Shown piece by piece: positions 9,301 through 18,426 of a stretch of DNA of 64,000 nucleotides; the first letter of the stretch is position 1, and every line of letters begins with the position of its first letter. This DNA comes from SCUD01 sp036824505 (GTDB taxonomy: Bacteria; Pseudomonadota; Gammaproteobacteria; Steroidobacterales; Steroidobacteraceae): contig DAITAA010000001.1 of the NCBI GenBank assembly GCA_036824505.1, forward strand, positions 124,001-188,000. The letters are read 5' to 3'. Both the position numbers and the translations under genes were made by a program. The notes beneath the pieces were generated by a model. It saw only the letters and a program-made list of their open reading frames with translations. It made no database searches and was not told the DNA's origin.

Positions 9301-12300
9301 ACAGTAGCCGTCAGCATCTGGCGGGGCCTGCCGCTTGGCGAAGGCGACAACCACTTCGCTGCCGATGTAATCGACGAGCAAGGTGCGACCGTGAGCACGC
9401 TGACTCGCGACGTGCACTATGCCAACAAAGTGGCGCACGCCGTGCTGGTGCCTGAAGAATCGGTGCTGATCGCGGACGGCCAGCACAAGCCCGTGATTGC
9501 CGTGCGCCTCCTCGACCGTGCCGGCTACCCGGTGCGCGATGGCGTGACCGGAGCCTTCCGGGTGAATCCGCCTTATGTGCCTGCGCAATTGATCGAGGGC
9601 GAGCAGCAGCGGCAGCTCGCAGGCCTCGATCGCTTCGCGCCGACCTTCCGGATCGAAGGTGACAAGGGGATTGCCTATATCGAGCTGGCGCCGACCACCG
9701 AAAGCGGCGGTGTCGTGATCAATTTCAGCTTCCCGCAGGATGAGCGCACGGCGCGCGAAGAGGAGTTGCGCGCCTGGCTCGAGGCAAAGCCACGCGACTG
9801 GGTGGTCGTCGGCTTTGCAGCCGGCACCATCGGTTACAACACGCTGAGCGGCAACATGCAGTCGCTCGCGAACACGGGCGCGGAGGACGGTGGCTACGAT
9901 GACGGCCAGGTCAGTCTGTATGCCAAGGGTCGCGTCCTCGGCAAGTGGTTGCTGACCCTGGCCTACGACTCCGACAAGCCGACCGGGCAACGCGGCCGCC
10001 GGAGCCTCCTCTCGACCATTGATCCGAACGAGTTCTACACGCTGTACGGTGACGGGACGGAGCAGCTGTACGACGGCGCCAGCGCGGAGAAGCTGTACCT
10101 GAAGCTGGAACGCGACCAGTACTACGCACTGATCGGCGACTACGACACGGGCCTCACGCAGACGCAGTTGTCGCGCTACAACCGCACCCTGACGGGCATC
10201 AAGAGCGAATACCACGGCGAAATTGTGGAATTCACCGGATTTGCCTCGGACACCGCGCAGAACTTTGCGCGCGACGAAATCCAGGGCAATGGAACTTCCG
10301 GCCTGTACCGCCTTACGCACGGCAACATCGTCATCAACGGCGAGAAGATCCGCATCGAGACCCGCGACCGGTTCCGTTCCGAGGTCATCATCGCGAGCCG
10401 CCAGCTACTGCGGCACATTGATTACGACATCGACTACAGCGCGGGCACGCTGCTGTTCCGCGAACCCGTCAACAGCCGTGACTTCGATTTCAACCCGATC
10501 TTCATCGTCGCTGAATACGAGACGCTCGGCACCGCCGACAAGCAGTTGAATGCGGGCGGCAGGATCGGGGCACAGTTTCTCGATGGCAGGCTGAAGGCCG
10601 GCGCGTCCTTCATCCGTGATGAATCGATTTCCGGCAAGTCGGATCTGGGCGGCATCGACGCGAAGTTCGAGCTCACGCCGGAAACCGAACTGCGCGTCGA
10701 AGTTGCGAAGAGCAAGGGCCAGACCGCGACCTCGGACCTGGAAGGAAGTGCTTATGTGGCGGAGGTGGAGCACCACAGCGAATCGTGGAACGCGCTCGCC
10801 TATCTGCGTCGCCAGGGCGAGGATTTCGGCGTGAACCAGCAGAATGGTGCGGAGAGCGGCACACTCAAGGCAGGCGTTGACGCGCAAGTGCGCCTCGGTG
10901 AGCACCTCGCGGTGCTGGGGCAGACCTACCGTCAGGAGAACCTGTCCAGCGGCGCCACGCGCGATGCAGCCGACGCACAACTGGAATATCGTGCCGACCT
11001 CTGGAGTGCGCGAGCGGGCGCGCAGTTCGCGCAGGACGAGGCGATTACCGGCGAGAAAGAGGAGTCGCGCCAGGCAATCGTCGGTGCAAACCGAAGCTTC
11101 TTCGACCAGAGACTCGAACTGACTGCTCAGAGTGAATTCAGCCTGGGCGGCGCAAACGACAGCGTGGATTTCCCGACCCGCTATCAACTGGGCGCGGCAT
11201 ACGCCATCACCGATGACGTGCGGTTGATCGGCGCCTATGAAATTACGGATGGAGAGGCATTCGACAGTTCGACCACCCGGATCGGCATGGAAGTCGCGCC
11301 GTGGAAGGGTGCGCGCCTGACCAGCACGCTGAACCAGAGCGACATCTCCGAATATGGCCCGCGGACTTTCGGGCTGCTGGGCCTGACGCAGTCCTTCCTG
11401 GCCGGTGAGCGCTGGAGCTTCGATGTATCCACGGATACCAGCCGCACGTTCAACGAAGCAAGTGGGCGGCCGCTGGTCATCAATGAGAATCACCCCATCG
11501 CTTCCGGCGGCGTGCTGGGCGATGGCGCGTTGACCGAAGATTTCTTCTCATTCTCCGGCGGTGCGACTTATCGCTCCGAACTCTGGTCATGGACCGGCCG
11601 CGCCGAAACGCGAAACGGCGAGACCACCGAGCGCAACGGCTTCATGACCGGCTTCCTGCGCCAGGCACAGGCAGGCGTCGCCTTTGCGGCCTCCGCGCAG
11701 GCGTTTGAGACCGATCAGGCCACGGGATCGAAAGGCATGCTCGCAAACGTGAGCCTTTCCTGGGCGTTCCGTCCGCTCGGCCGCCGCTGGTCGGTGCTGG
11801 AGCGCCTGGAGTTCCACCATGATGAATTGACGAACGGAGCGGGCGTCGCTGGCGGCGGACTGTTTGGCGACAACAGCCTGACGGTCAATGGCAATGCCAA
11901 GTCGCGCCGGTTCGTCAACAACCTGGTCCTCAATCGGGTGGCGCGCGCATGGAGTGTGGACGACACGCAAGGCAACCTGTTCGAACTCAACCAGCGCAAT
12001 CAGTGGTCGCTGTACTACGGTTCAAAATACGTGTTCGATCGATTCGGCGGCAGGGATTACGACGGTTATACGGATATCCTTGGCTTCGAGTGGCGCTATG
12101 ACATCACACGCAAGATCGATGTCGGCCTCAGCGGCAGCCTGTTGCACGCCTGGGATGCGGATAACTACGAGTACGCGGTGGGGCCGGTGATCGGCTATTC
12201 GCCATTCGACAATGCCTGGTTCAGCTTCGGCTATAACCTGCGCGGTTTTGACGACCAGGATTTCGGCACCGCGCATTACACTGCCCAAGGACCATTCCTG

Positions 12301-12372
12301 ATATTGCGCTTCAAGTTCGACCAGACCACTCGTCTGCACGCGGACGAAAGGCGTGAGGGGGCAACGCCATGA
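6379..12372 (+). CDS. Giant outer-membrane protein with DUF11, SdrD-B-like, OmpA-like and barrel regions
   Basis: A 1997-residue exported protein. The ATG at 6379 is preferred because a signal peptide ending ASA follows and GGTGG lies eight bases upstream. Order of regions: N-terminal beta domains; DUF11 domain near 364-460; carboxypeptidase-like/SdrD-B domain near 498-560 (GTYVPTDHDGQYHFEGVRPG); OmpA-like peptidoglycan-binding domain near 707-817 (VVGHTDSQ, then NRRVEVTVF); an Ig-like region near 1020-1120; and, from about 1140, alternating aromatic strands ending FLILRFKFDQ, which I read as a C-terminal beta barrel. It could therefore anchor surface beta proteins between cell wall and outer membrane. 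The next gene overlaps its stop (ATGA). Confidence 0.8.
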   Translation: MLLTRTGTRSLRIATGLLLALVLGQASAATISNTAFVGFLSGPTPVTAISNTVALESIPPPSAAAIEWSRYAPGSPGSLATPADGGSCQDSTGTFAPIPPVTDSSGTAIDTTSAPILDAASYQLGEAVFIQLTDANRNLDAAVREFIDLRITTSTGDEEVLRLQETGTNTGVFVTALQSVAMPPSATRFDCQLSVIRDATLVADYTDALFPADTAEASAVVEPISFVFDSSTGLPVDGATVTLIDAATGLPATVFGVDGTSTYPATVVSGATVTDSSGRIYTQPPGGYQFPVVAPGNYMLQVTPPGSYGAPSTVPLSILQTLRDAAGNPYVMGQGSFGDIYNRPAGPSARIDIPIDPVQSGLFLQKGASLTEIAVGEFLQYQLNLQNLNNVSAVTDVRISDTLPLGMRYQAGSLRIAGLQVPDPAISPDGRTLTITVGVLAAAARIEISYVVQVGAGARAGEAVNSATATGGGGLASNVARIAVRIRDPFFTSGFTIIGRVVEGDCGTPWQALKGVPDVRMMLDNGTYVPTDHDGQYHFEGVRPGTHVVQLDLDSLPPDLEVTPCIQNSRFAGRSFSQFVEAQGGTLWRADFYVRRRDAQVGVRLQSTLTGEKIGGTLAFRVELDGGRVAIRNLVATVQLPEGVSYSPGSTRLDGAAAADPAVADGFATFRLGDPGADWRHVIEFNGRAPAAVKRGDVREYTLRAQFESGMASLKPEGVVSVKDLIAKLRGTKIKRIAVVGHTDSQLMTAARLKVFPDNKALSRARALTVAQALAEGLGMSSDQFSTDGKGPDEPLAGNDTPAGMALNRRVEVTVFSEEPQTVEGVACPAAGFVSQAVANFATQGESSVVRTPVVENLLACGDVPAKAENASSRKTIKVTGAGAMRDADVAYEKAQATRRAITDNPEAAGADIDWLLEQTPGIEWLFPGPEHNPRAPTQRVVIKHAPNQKIVLKYAGQPVDPLSFDGVEINAAETVAVSIWRGLPLGEGDNHFAADVIDEQGATVSTLTRDVHYANKVAHAVLVPEESVLIADGQHKPVIAVRLLDRAGYPVRDGVTGAFRVNPPYVPAQLIEGEQQRQLAGLDRFAPTFRIEGDKGIAYIELAPTTESGGVVINFSFPQDERTAREEELRAWLEAKPRDWVVVGFAAGTIGYNTLSGNMQSLANTGAEDGGYDDGQVSLYAKGRVLGKWLLTLAYDSDKPTGQRGRRSLLSTIDPNEFYTLYGDGTEQLYDGASAEKLYLKLERDQYYALIGDYDTGLTQTQLSRYNRTLTGIKSEYHGEIVEFTGFASDTAQNFARDEIQGNGTSGLYRLTHGNIVINGEKIRIETRDRFRSEVIIASRQLLRHIDYDIDYSAGTLLFREPVNSRDFDFNPIFIVAEYETLGTADKQLNAGGRIGAQFLDGRLKAGASFIRDESISGKSDLGGIDAKFELTPETELRVEVAKSKGQTATSDLEGSAYVAEVEHHSESWNALAYLRRQGEDFGVNQQNGAESGTLKAGVDAQVRLGEHLAVLGQTYRQENLSSGATRDAADAQLEYRADLWSARAGAQFAQDEAITGEKEESRQAIVGANRSFFDQRLELTAQSEFSLGGANDSVDFPTRYQLGAAYAITDDVRLIGAYEITDGEAFDSSTTRIGMEVAPWKGARLTSTLNQSDISEYGPRTFGLLGLTQSFLAGERWSFDVSTDTSRTFNEASGRPLVINENHPIASGGVLGDGALTEDFFSFSGGATYRSELWSWTGRAETRNGETTERNGFMTGFLRQAQAGVAFAASAQAFETDQATGSKGMLANVSLSWAFRPLGRRWSVLERLEFHHDELTNGAGVAGGGLFGDNSLTVNGNAKSRRFVNNLVLNRVARAWSVDDTQGNLFELNQRNQWSLYYGSKYVFDRFGGRDYDGYTDILGFEWRYDITRKIDVGLSGSLLHAWDADNYEYAVGPVIGYSPFDNAWFSFGYNLRGFDDQDFGTAHYTAQGPFLILRFKFDQTTRLHADERREGATP

Positions 12373-14381
12373 GCCGGCGGGGTTTGTTCAGGTTCTGCAT
12401 GCTGCTTGCGCTGCTCGGCGCCAGCACGGGCGTGCGCGCAGCGCCGATCGTCTACGGGATCAACAACACCTCGAGCGGGATCATTCGCATCGACACGGCA
12501 ACCAGTGTCAGTACCGTCGTGTATACCGGTGCGCCGTTTCCGCTCGGTACGCGTTCCGCGGCGCTGGCCCAATGCAGCAATGGGCTGCTGTACTTCATCT
12601 CCGGCGGCAACAACGGCACTCTCTACCGTTTCAACCCCTACACACCGGCCATCGCGCCAGTGGCGATTGGTCCCACGGGCGCCCCAGATTTCATCCGACT
12701 GTCCTGCCGGCCCGGCACGGAAGTCCTTTATGGCATGGGCACGTCTCCCACGACGCTCTATACGCTCAATACAGGCACGGGTGCTGCCACCGGCACGACG
12801 CTGACACTGCCCGGCACGACTCCACCCGTATCAGGAAGCGGCGATATAGCGTTCCACCCGACGCTGGCTGGCAATCCCCTCTATTTTGTGGGCGAGACTG
12901 TCAACGGAGATGCCTCGACGGAACGGCTATGGACGATCAACCTGACCACGAACGCGATCGTGAACGTGGGCCCGATAACGGGTCTGCCGGCCGTCGTGAA
13001 TGGTATCGAGTTCGACACTACCGGGGCTGTGCGCCTTTCGCTGACCGGCCAGACCCGCCTGTACACGGTGGCTGTCGGCGGGGGCGCAGCGACTGCAATC
13101 GGCGCGAGCGGATCCATGCCGGCTGTAACCGACCTCGGCGGCAAGGACACGGTACCCAACCCGGATCTTTCGATCACCAAGACGGACGGGCGCACCGGCA
13201 TGTCGGTCGGAGGTGCGCTGACATATACGATCGTGGTGACCAACAACAGCACTTACTCGGTTACGGGCACCGTGACCGACACCGTACCGGCAACCGTCAC
13301 CGGCGTGAACTGGACCTGCGCCGCAAGCGCAGGATCGAGCTGCGGCGCTGCCTCCGGCACCGGCAACACGATCAATACTACGGCAACCCTTGCGGTCGGC
13401 GGGACGGCGACTTACACCGTGACCGGCACGTTATCAGTCGGCGCGACCGGAACATTGACGAACACGGCGAATGTCGCACTGCCATTCGCATTTCTCGTCG
13501 ATGCGACGCCGGCCAACAACACCGCCACGGACACTACGGCCATCAACCAGAATCCGGGCATCGCAAAGGCATTTGCCCCCGCGACTATCAGCGCCAACGG
13601 CGTCTCAATATTGACCTTCACCCTCAGCAATCCGAATGCGGCAGCGCTGTCGGGCATGAACTTCACCGACACCTATCCTGCCGGCGTCGTGAATGCGACA
13701 CCGCTCGTCGTCGGCGGCAGCTGCGCGGGCGTGACGCATACGGCAACGGCCGGCGGCGCGACATTCAATGTGACCGCCGGCACGATACCCGGCGGCGCGC
13801 CGGGGACCTGCACGATCACCGTGCAGGTCACGAGCAGCGCAGCGGGAACCTACAACAACACCACGAGCGGTGTCCTTACCTCCGGGACGAGCATTGCCGG
13901 TGCGCCCTCCAACACGGCGACCCTGACCGTAGCGGCGGCGCTCACGCTCGTGAAGAGCTCTTCGGCCTTTTCGGATCCATTCAACGGAACAACGAACCCG
14001 AAGAGAATTCCGGGTGCATTCGTCACCTACACGATCGTCGCAGGCACTCCAAGCGCGCCGGTCATCGATGCAAACACGTTTATCGTTTTCGATGCGGTGC
14101 CGGCGAACACCGACCTTTTCGTCGGCGACCTCGGCGCTGCAGGTTCGGGGCCGGTCGCTTTCACCGCATTGACCAGCGGGCTCACCTATACATTTACGTC
14201 GCTCGCCTCCGCGACCGATGACGTAAGCTTCTCCAGCGATGGCGGCGCGACCTACACTTATACGCCAACGCCAAATGCCAACGGAGTGGACCCTGCCGTC
14301 ACGCACATCCGCATCAATCCGAAGGGCACATTCAACGCTTCTTCAAGTTGCCAGCTGCAGTTCCGCGTGCGGGTGGAATAA
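12369..14381 (+). CDS. Secreted DUF6923-like/DUF11 multi-repeat protein
   Basis: A 670-residue exported protein, translationally coupled to the giant gene by a four-base ATGA overlap. After a signal peptide ending VRA, residues 25-255 resemble a DUF6923-type propeller (APIVYGINNTSSGIIRID opening, repeated LYTLNT/LYRFNP blades). Three DUF11-like modules follow: near 262 (PDLSITKTDG), 395 (NPGIAKAFAP) and 523 (LTLVKSSSAFSDPFNGTTNPK). Composition is Thr, Ala and Gly rich, with very few lysines. It is most likely presented on the surface by the giant barrel protein. It ends six bases from the convergent peptidase gene. Confidence 0.8.
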   Translation: MSRRGLFRFCMLLALLGASTGVRAAPIVYGINNTSSGIIRIDTATSVSTVVYTGAPFPLGTRSAALAQCSNGLLYFISGGNNGTLYRFNPYTPAIAPVAIGPTGAPDFIRLSCRPGTEVLYGMGTSPTTLYTLNTGTGAATGTTLTLPGTTPPVSGSGDIAFHPTLAGNPLYFVGETVNGDASTERLWTINLTTNAIVNVGPITGLPAVVNGIEFDTTGAVRLSLTGQTRLYTVAVGGGAATAIGASGSMPAVTDLGGKDTVPNPDLSITKTDGRTGMSVGGALTYTIVVTNNSTYSVTGTVTDTVPATVTGVNWTCAASAGSSCGAASGTGNTINTTATLAVGGTATYTVTGTLSVGATGTLTNTANVALPFAFLVDATPANNTATDTTAINQNPGIAKAFAPATISANGVSILTFTLSNPNAAALSGMNFTDTYPAGVVNATPLVVGGSCAGVTHTATAGGATFNVTAGTIPGGAPGTCTITVQVTSSAAGTYNNTTSGVLTSGTSIAGAPSNTATLTVAAALTLVKSSSAFSDPFNGTTNPKRIPGAFVTYTIVAGTPSAPVIDANTFIVFDAVPANTDLFVGDLGAAGSGPVAFTALTSGLTYTFTSLASATDDVSFSSDGGATYTYTPTPNANGVDPAVTHIRINPKGTFNASSSCQLQFRVRVE

Positions 14382-14387
14382 GGCGGC

Positions 14388-15383
14388 TCAGTAGATCGCG
14401 ATCTCGCGCCGGCCGCGCGAATCGCGCGCACCGCGGAACATGCCCTCGGTGTTGAAGTCCATCGAGAGCTCGCCATTCTTGTCGACGACAATGACGCCGC
14501 CGTCTCCGCCGATCTCCACCAGCAGCTTGTGCACGACGTCCTTCGCCGCATCGGCAGCGCTGACACCGGTGAGACGCACGCGCGCGCAGATCTCGTGCGC
14601 GACGACGGCGCGCATGAAGTATTCGCCGCTGCCGGTGGCCGAGACCGCGCAGGAGGCATTGTCGGCGTAGGTGCCGGCGCCGATGATCGGTGAGTCGCCG
14701 ATCCGGCCCCAGCGCTTGTTGGTCATGCCGCCGGTCGAGGTCGCTGCGGCGAGGTTGCCCTGCCGGTCGCGCGCGACCGCGCCGACCGTGCTGAAGAAGC
14801 CGATGTCCTCATCGGCCGATGCCATCTTGTCGTCGCGTCGCGCCTCCTCGAGCTGCTTCCAGCGACGCTCGGTGTAGAAGTAGCTGCCCGGCACCAGCTT
14901 GACGCCCTGTTCCAGTGCGAATTCCTCGGCGCCCGCGCCCGAGAGCAGCACATGCGGGGACCGTTCCATGACCATGCGCGCCAGCTCGATCGGATTTTTG
15001 ATATGGCGCACTCCGGCGACCGCGCCAGCCTTCCTGGTTGCGCCGTCCATGATGGCAGCGTCGAGTTCGTTGATGCCTTCGTGATTGAACACGGCGCCGA
15101 GCCCGGCGTTGAACAGCGGCGAATCCTCCAGGATGCGCACTGCCGTGACGGTTGCGTCGAGGCTCGTCCCGCCGCTCTCCAGCACCGCATAGCCGGCGTC
15201 GAGCGCGCGCTCCAGGTCGGCACGGTAGGCGCGCTCGTTCTCCGCAGTCATCTGGGCCCGGCTGATGACGCCGGCGCCGCCGTGTATGGCAATCGAGATC
15301 ATCGGCTGGTCTCCGTCGGCCGCTCCAGCTGATTGCGCGGCAGCAAGGCAGCCCAGCAGGGCAAAGACGATATAAGCGCGCAT
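14388..15383 (-). CDS. Isoaspartyl peptidase / plant-type L-asparaginase (Ntn hydrolase)
   Basis: A 331-residue precursor that should cleave itself into alpha and beta subunits and hydrolyse isoaspartyl dipeptides or asparagine. IAIHGGAGVI near residue 31 and the nucleophile region FFSTVGAVARD are diagnostic; Thr199 would become the N-terminal nucleophile of the beta chain. GGMTNKRWGRIGDSPIIGAGTYADN binds substrate. The ATG at 15383 opens a signal peptide ending SAGA, so the enzyme is probably periplasmic, unlike E. coli IaaA; LLGC within it might instead be a lipobox. It is divergent from the ABC exporter unit, with 39 bases between the starts. Confidence 0.9.
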   Translation of the reverse strand: MRAYIVFALLGCLAAAQSAGAADGDQPMISIAIHGGAGVISRAQMTAENERAYRADLERALDAGYAVLESGGTSLDATVTAVRILEDSPLFNAGLGAVFNHEGINELDAAIMDGATRKAGAVAGVRHIKNPIELARMVMERSPHVLLSGAGAEEFALEQGVKLVPGSYFYTERRWKQLEEARRDDKMASADEDIGFFSTVGAVARDRQGNLAAATSTGGMTNKRWGRIGDSPIIGAGTYADNASCAVSATGSGEYFMRAVVAHEICARVRLTGVSAADAAKDVVHKLLVEIGGDGGVIVVDKNGELSMDFNTEGMFRGARDSRGRREIAIY

Positions 15384-15422
15384 GATTGCTATTATCCGTG
15401 AATTCACCGGCGGGGACACTCG

Positions 15423-16388
15423 ATGAAGGAGAAGTGGCTGATTGTCCTGGTCGCGGTGCTCGCAACCGCGGCCTGCGGTGGCGACAACGGAGCGCTGCTC
15501 GGGACGCTCGAGCGCGACCGGGTCGAGCTGGTGGCTGAGGCGCAGGAACCGATCATCGAGGTCGCGGTCCGCGAAGGCGACGCCGTGACCCAGGGCCAGC
15601 TTCTGCTCAGGCTCGATCCAGCGGCGGCAAACGCGCAGTTTGCGCAGGCGCGCGCGGCAGCGGACCAGGCGGAGCGCCGCCTGGCGGAACTCGTCGGCGG
15701 TCCGCGCCGGGAGCAGATTCTAGAGGCGCGCGCGCTCGCCGGCGGCGCTTCGGCCAGCGCTACGGCCGCGTCCAGTGAGTTCACGCGAATCGAGAAACTG
15801 GTCGGCGACGGCATGCTGCCGGTGAGCGCACTGGACCGTCAGCGCGCAACGCGCGATGAAGCGGTGGCGAATGAACGCGCCGCAAGAGAGCGCCTCGCAG
15901 AGCTTGAGCGTGGCACGCGCAGCGAGGTCATCGAGCAGGCAGCCGCGGCAGTTGAAGGAGCGCGCGCACAGCTCGCGGGGTTCGAACTCTCGCTGGCGCG
16001 GCACACGGTGCGCGCACCGCGCGCCGGCGTCATCGACGCCCTGCCTTATGAACTCGGTGAACGCCCGCCGCGCGGCGCGCCCGTCGCTGTGCTGCTCGCG
16101 GCCGGGCAGCCGTATGCGCGCGTCTTCATCCCGGAGCCCCAGCGCGCGTCGGTGAAGGCGGGAAGTCCCGCCACCGTGCGAATCGACGGTTCAGGGCGCG
16201 ACTGGCGCGGTGAACTTCGCTATGTTTCCTCGGAGGCGGCGTTCACTCCCTATTACGCGCTCAACGAACGCGACCGCAGCCGGCTGTCATTCCTCGCAGA
16301 AGTCGTATTGACGGAGCCTGAGGCCGCCGGTCTCCCGACCGGCATGCCGGTCGAAGTGACGATGCTGGAATCCGGGGCCGGGCCGTGA
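15423..16388 (+). CDS. HlyD-family periplasmic adaptor lipoprotein of ABC exporter
   Basis: A 321-residue membrane-fusion protein. The signal peptide ends in the lipobox ATAAC, so it is likely a lipoprotein. A lipoyl/barrel-sandwich half (VELVAEAQEPIIEVAVREGDAV) is followed by an Ala/Arg/Glu-rich coiled coil from about residue 70 to 180 and then the returning barrel strands (TVRAPRAGVIDALPYELGE). It resembles YbhG/YhiI adaptors. It is the first gene of a three-gene unit and overlaps the ATPase gene by four bases, so the three products should form one export machine reaching across the periplasm. Confidence 0.88.
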   Translation: MKEKWLIVLVAVLATAACGGDNGALLGTLERDRVELVAEAQEPIIEVAVREGDAVTQGQLLLRLDPAAANAQFAQARAAADQAERRLAELVGGPRREQILEARALAGGASASATAASSEFTRIEKLVGDGMLPVSALDRQRATRDEAVANERAARERLAELERGTRSEVIEQAAAAVEGARAQLAGFELSLARHTVRAPRAGVIDALPYELGERPPRGAPVAVLLAAGQPYARVFIPEPQRASVKAGSPATVRIDGSGRDWRGELRYVSSEAAFTPYYALNERDRSRLSFLAEVVLTEPEAAGLPTGMPVEVTMLESGAGP

Positions 16389-17332
16389 CGGTTGCGATCT
16401 CCGCACGCGGCCTGACGCGCCGCTTCGGTGCTGTCATCGCCGTGGACGGCATCGACCTCGATGTGCCGCGGGCGCAGATCTACGGATTTCTCGGCCCCAA
16501 CGGTTCCGGCAAGTCGACCACCATCCGCATGCTGTGCGGCCTGCTGGTGCCCACCCGGGGCACGGTCAATGTGCTCGGCTACGAAGTGCCGCGCGAGGCC
16601 GAGACCGTGCGCCGCAAGCTCGGCTACATGACCCAGCGCTTCTCGCTGTGGGACGACCTGACTGTCACCGAGAACCTGGATTTCATGTGCCGGATCTTCG
16701 GGCTCGACAGCGCCACCCGGCGCGCGCGCATGGAGGACCGGATCCGTGACTACGATCTTGTCTCACACGCAAACCAGCGAGCCGGCACCCTGAGCGGCGG
16801 CGAGCGGCAACGTCTCGCGCTTGCGGCGGCAACGCTGCACGACCCGGAGCTCCTGTTGCTCGACGAACCGACCAGCGCGGTCGATCCGCAGAATCGCCGC
16901 GATTTCTGGGAAAACCTGTTTGCGCTCGTCGCACGCGGCACGACGATCCTGGTTTCAACCCACTACATGGACGAGGCCGAGCGCTGCCACCGGCTTGCAA
17001 TCCTGGACCACGGCCGCATCGCCGCGGAAGGCGAGCCAAAGCAGCTTGCGCGCGACATCGATGCGACGGTGATCGAGATCGAATATGCGGATCTCACCTC
17101 GGTCCGGCGCGTGCTGGCTTCAGTGCCGGCAGTCCGGAGTGTCGCGCAGCTCGGCAACCGGCTGCACGTGCTGGTGCATCGCGACGCGGCGGAACCCGAG
17201 CGCGAGCTTCGTGCGCTGCTTGCCGGTCCCTGCGCAGATGCGCGCGTCGAGCGCGTCGGCGCGACGCTCGAAGATGTGTTCGTCGCCGCCACGTCGCTGC
17301 GCCGGGTGGCCGGTGCGGAGCGTGCTGCATGA
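16385..17332 (+). CDS. ABC exporter ATP-binding protein (YbhF/CcmA-like)
   Basis: A 315-residue cytoplasmic ATPase. Walker A GPNGSGKSTT, signature LSGGERQRLALA, Walker B LLLLDEP and the switch His in STHYMDEAERC are all intact, so it should hydrolyse ATP. Only one nucleotide-binding domain is present, whereas E. coli YbhF has two. The C-terminal 80 residues form the small regulatory domain common in ABC-2 type ATPases. The start and stop both overlap neighbours by four bases, so the adaptor, ATPase and permease are made together. Confidence 0.92.
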   Translation: MTVAISARGLTRRFGAVIAVDGIDLDVPRAQIYGFLGPNGSGKSTTIRMLCGLLVPTRGTVNVLGYEVPREAETVRRKLGYMTQRFSLWDDLTVTENLDFMCRIFGLDSATRRARMEDRIRDYDLVSHANQRAGTLSGGERQRLALAAATLHDPELLLLDEPTSAVDPQNRRDFWENLFALVARGTTILVSTHYMDEAERCHRLAILDHGRIAAEGEPKQLARDIDATVIEIEYADLTSVRRVLASVPAVRSVAQLGNRLHVLVHRDAAEPERELRALLAGPCADARVERVGATLEDVFVAATSLRRVAGAERAA

Positions 17333-18426
17333 TCTGGCTTGAGCGATTATTGGCGATCGCCGCGAAGGAAGGGCGGCAACTCGCCCGCGACCGGGTCACC
17401 TTCGGCATGATCATCGGCGTGCCAGTCATGCAAATGCTGCTGTTCGGCTATGCGATCAACTTCGACGTGCGCGACGTTGACGCGGCCGTGCTGGACCAGT
17501 CACGTACGTCCCTGTCCAGACAGCTGGTCGGCGACCTGCAGGCGACCCAGGTGCTGCACATCGTGCGCGAGGCCGGCAGTGAACGGGAGCTGAGCGAACT
17601 GATGCAACGCGGAGTTGCAAGAGTGGGCGTCGTCATCACCGCTGATCTTGAACGGCGCCTCTTCGAGGGCGACCGCCCCGCGGTGCAGCTCCTGGTGGAC
17701 GGCAGCCAGCCCTCGCTTGAGAACCTCGCACAGGGCCTGAGTTCGATGCCCGTCCTGCAACGCGCAGCCACGCGCGCATCGGGCGCGCGTTCCTTCGAGA
17801 TCCGCACCGAGTACAACCCTTCACGCCGCACGGCCGTGCAGATCGTGCCGGCGCTGATCGGCACGATCCTGACGATGACCATGGTCATATTCACGTCTGG
17901 TGCAATCGTTCGTGAACGCGAACGCGGGAACCTGGAGCTCTTGATCACGACGCCGGTCACGCGCGGCCAGTTGCTGGCCGGCAAGCTGCTGCCCTACGTG
18001 ATCATCGGCCTGGTCCAGACGACCCTGATCCTCGGCGTCGGGCGGATACTGTTTGGCGTGCCGATGGTCGGCAGTTTCCTGGATCTGTACCTCGGGGCGC
18101 TCGTCTTCATCGCCGCGGCGCTTGCCCTCGGCCTCTTCATTTCGACCCTTGCGCAGACCCAGTTCCAGGCCTTCCAGATGGCCTTCGTGACGATGCTGCC
18201 CTCGATTCTGTTGTCGGGCTTCATGTTCCCGTTCGAAGGTATGCCCGCCTTCGCCCAGGGTCTCGCCCAGGTGCTGCCGCTGACCCATTTCAACGAGATC
18301 ATCCGCGGCATTACGCTGCGCGGGGCGACCATTACCGACATGTACGTCCCGCTGCTGAAACTGGTCATATTCCTGGCGGTCATGCTTTCCCTGGCAGCCG
18401 CCCGCTTCCGCAAGCGGTTGGATTGA
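17329..18426 (+). CDS. ABC-2 type exporter permease (YbhS/YbhR-like)
   Basis: A 365-residue inner-membrane protein with one N-terminal transmembrane segment, a periplasmic domain of about 150 residues, and five C-terminal segments, the layout of the ABC2_membrane_3 family. The motif IVREREGNLE-type (AIVRERERGNLELLITTPV) marks the cytoplasmic coupling helix, and SGFMFPFEGMP lies in the next loop. Only one permease gene is present, so a homodimer is expected, unlike the YbhS/YbhR pair. Related pumps expel drugs or cations; the substrate here is unknown. Confidence 0.9.
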   Translation: MIWLERLLAIAAKEGRQLARDRVTFGMIIGVPVMQMLLFGYAINFDVRDVDAAVLDQSRTSLSRQLVGDLQATQVLHIVREAGSERELSELMQRGVARVGVVITADLERRLFEGDRPAVQLLVDGSQPSLENLAQGLSSMPVLQRAATRASGARSFEIRTEYNPSRRTAVQIVPALIGTILTMTMVIFTSGAIVRERERGNLELLITTPVTRGQLLAGKLLPYVIIGLVQTTLILGVGRILFGVPMVGSFLDLYLGALVFIAAALALGLFISTLAQTQFQAFQMAFVTMLPSILLSGFMFPFEGMPAFAQGLAQVLPLTHFNEIIRGITLRGATITDMYVPLLKLVIFLAVMLSLAAARFRKRLD

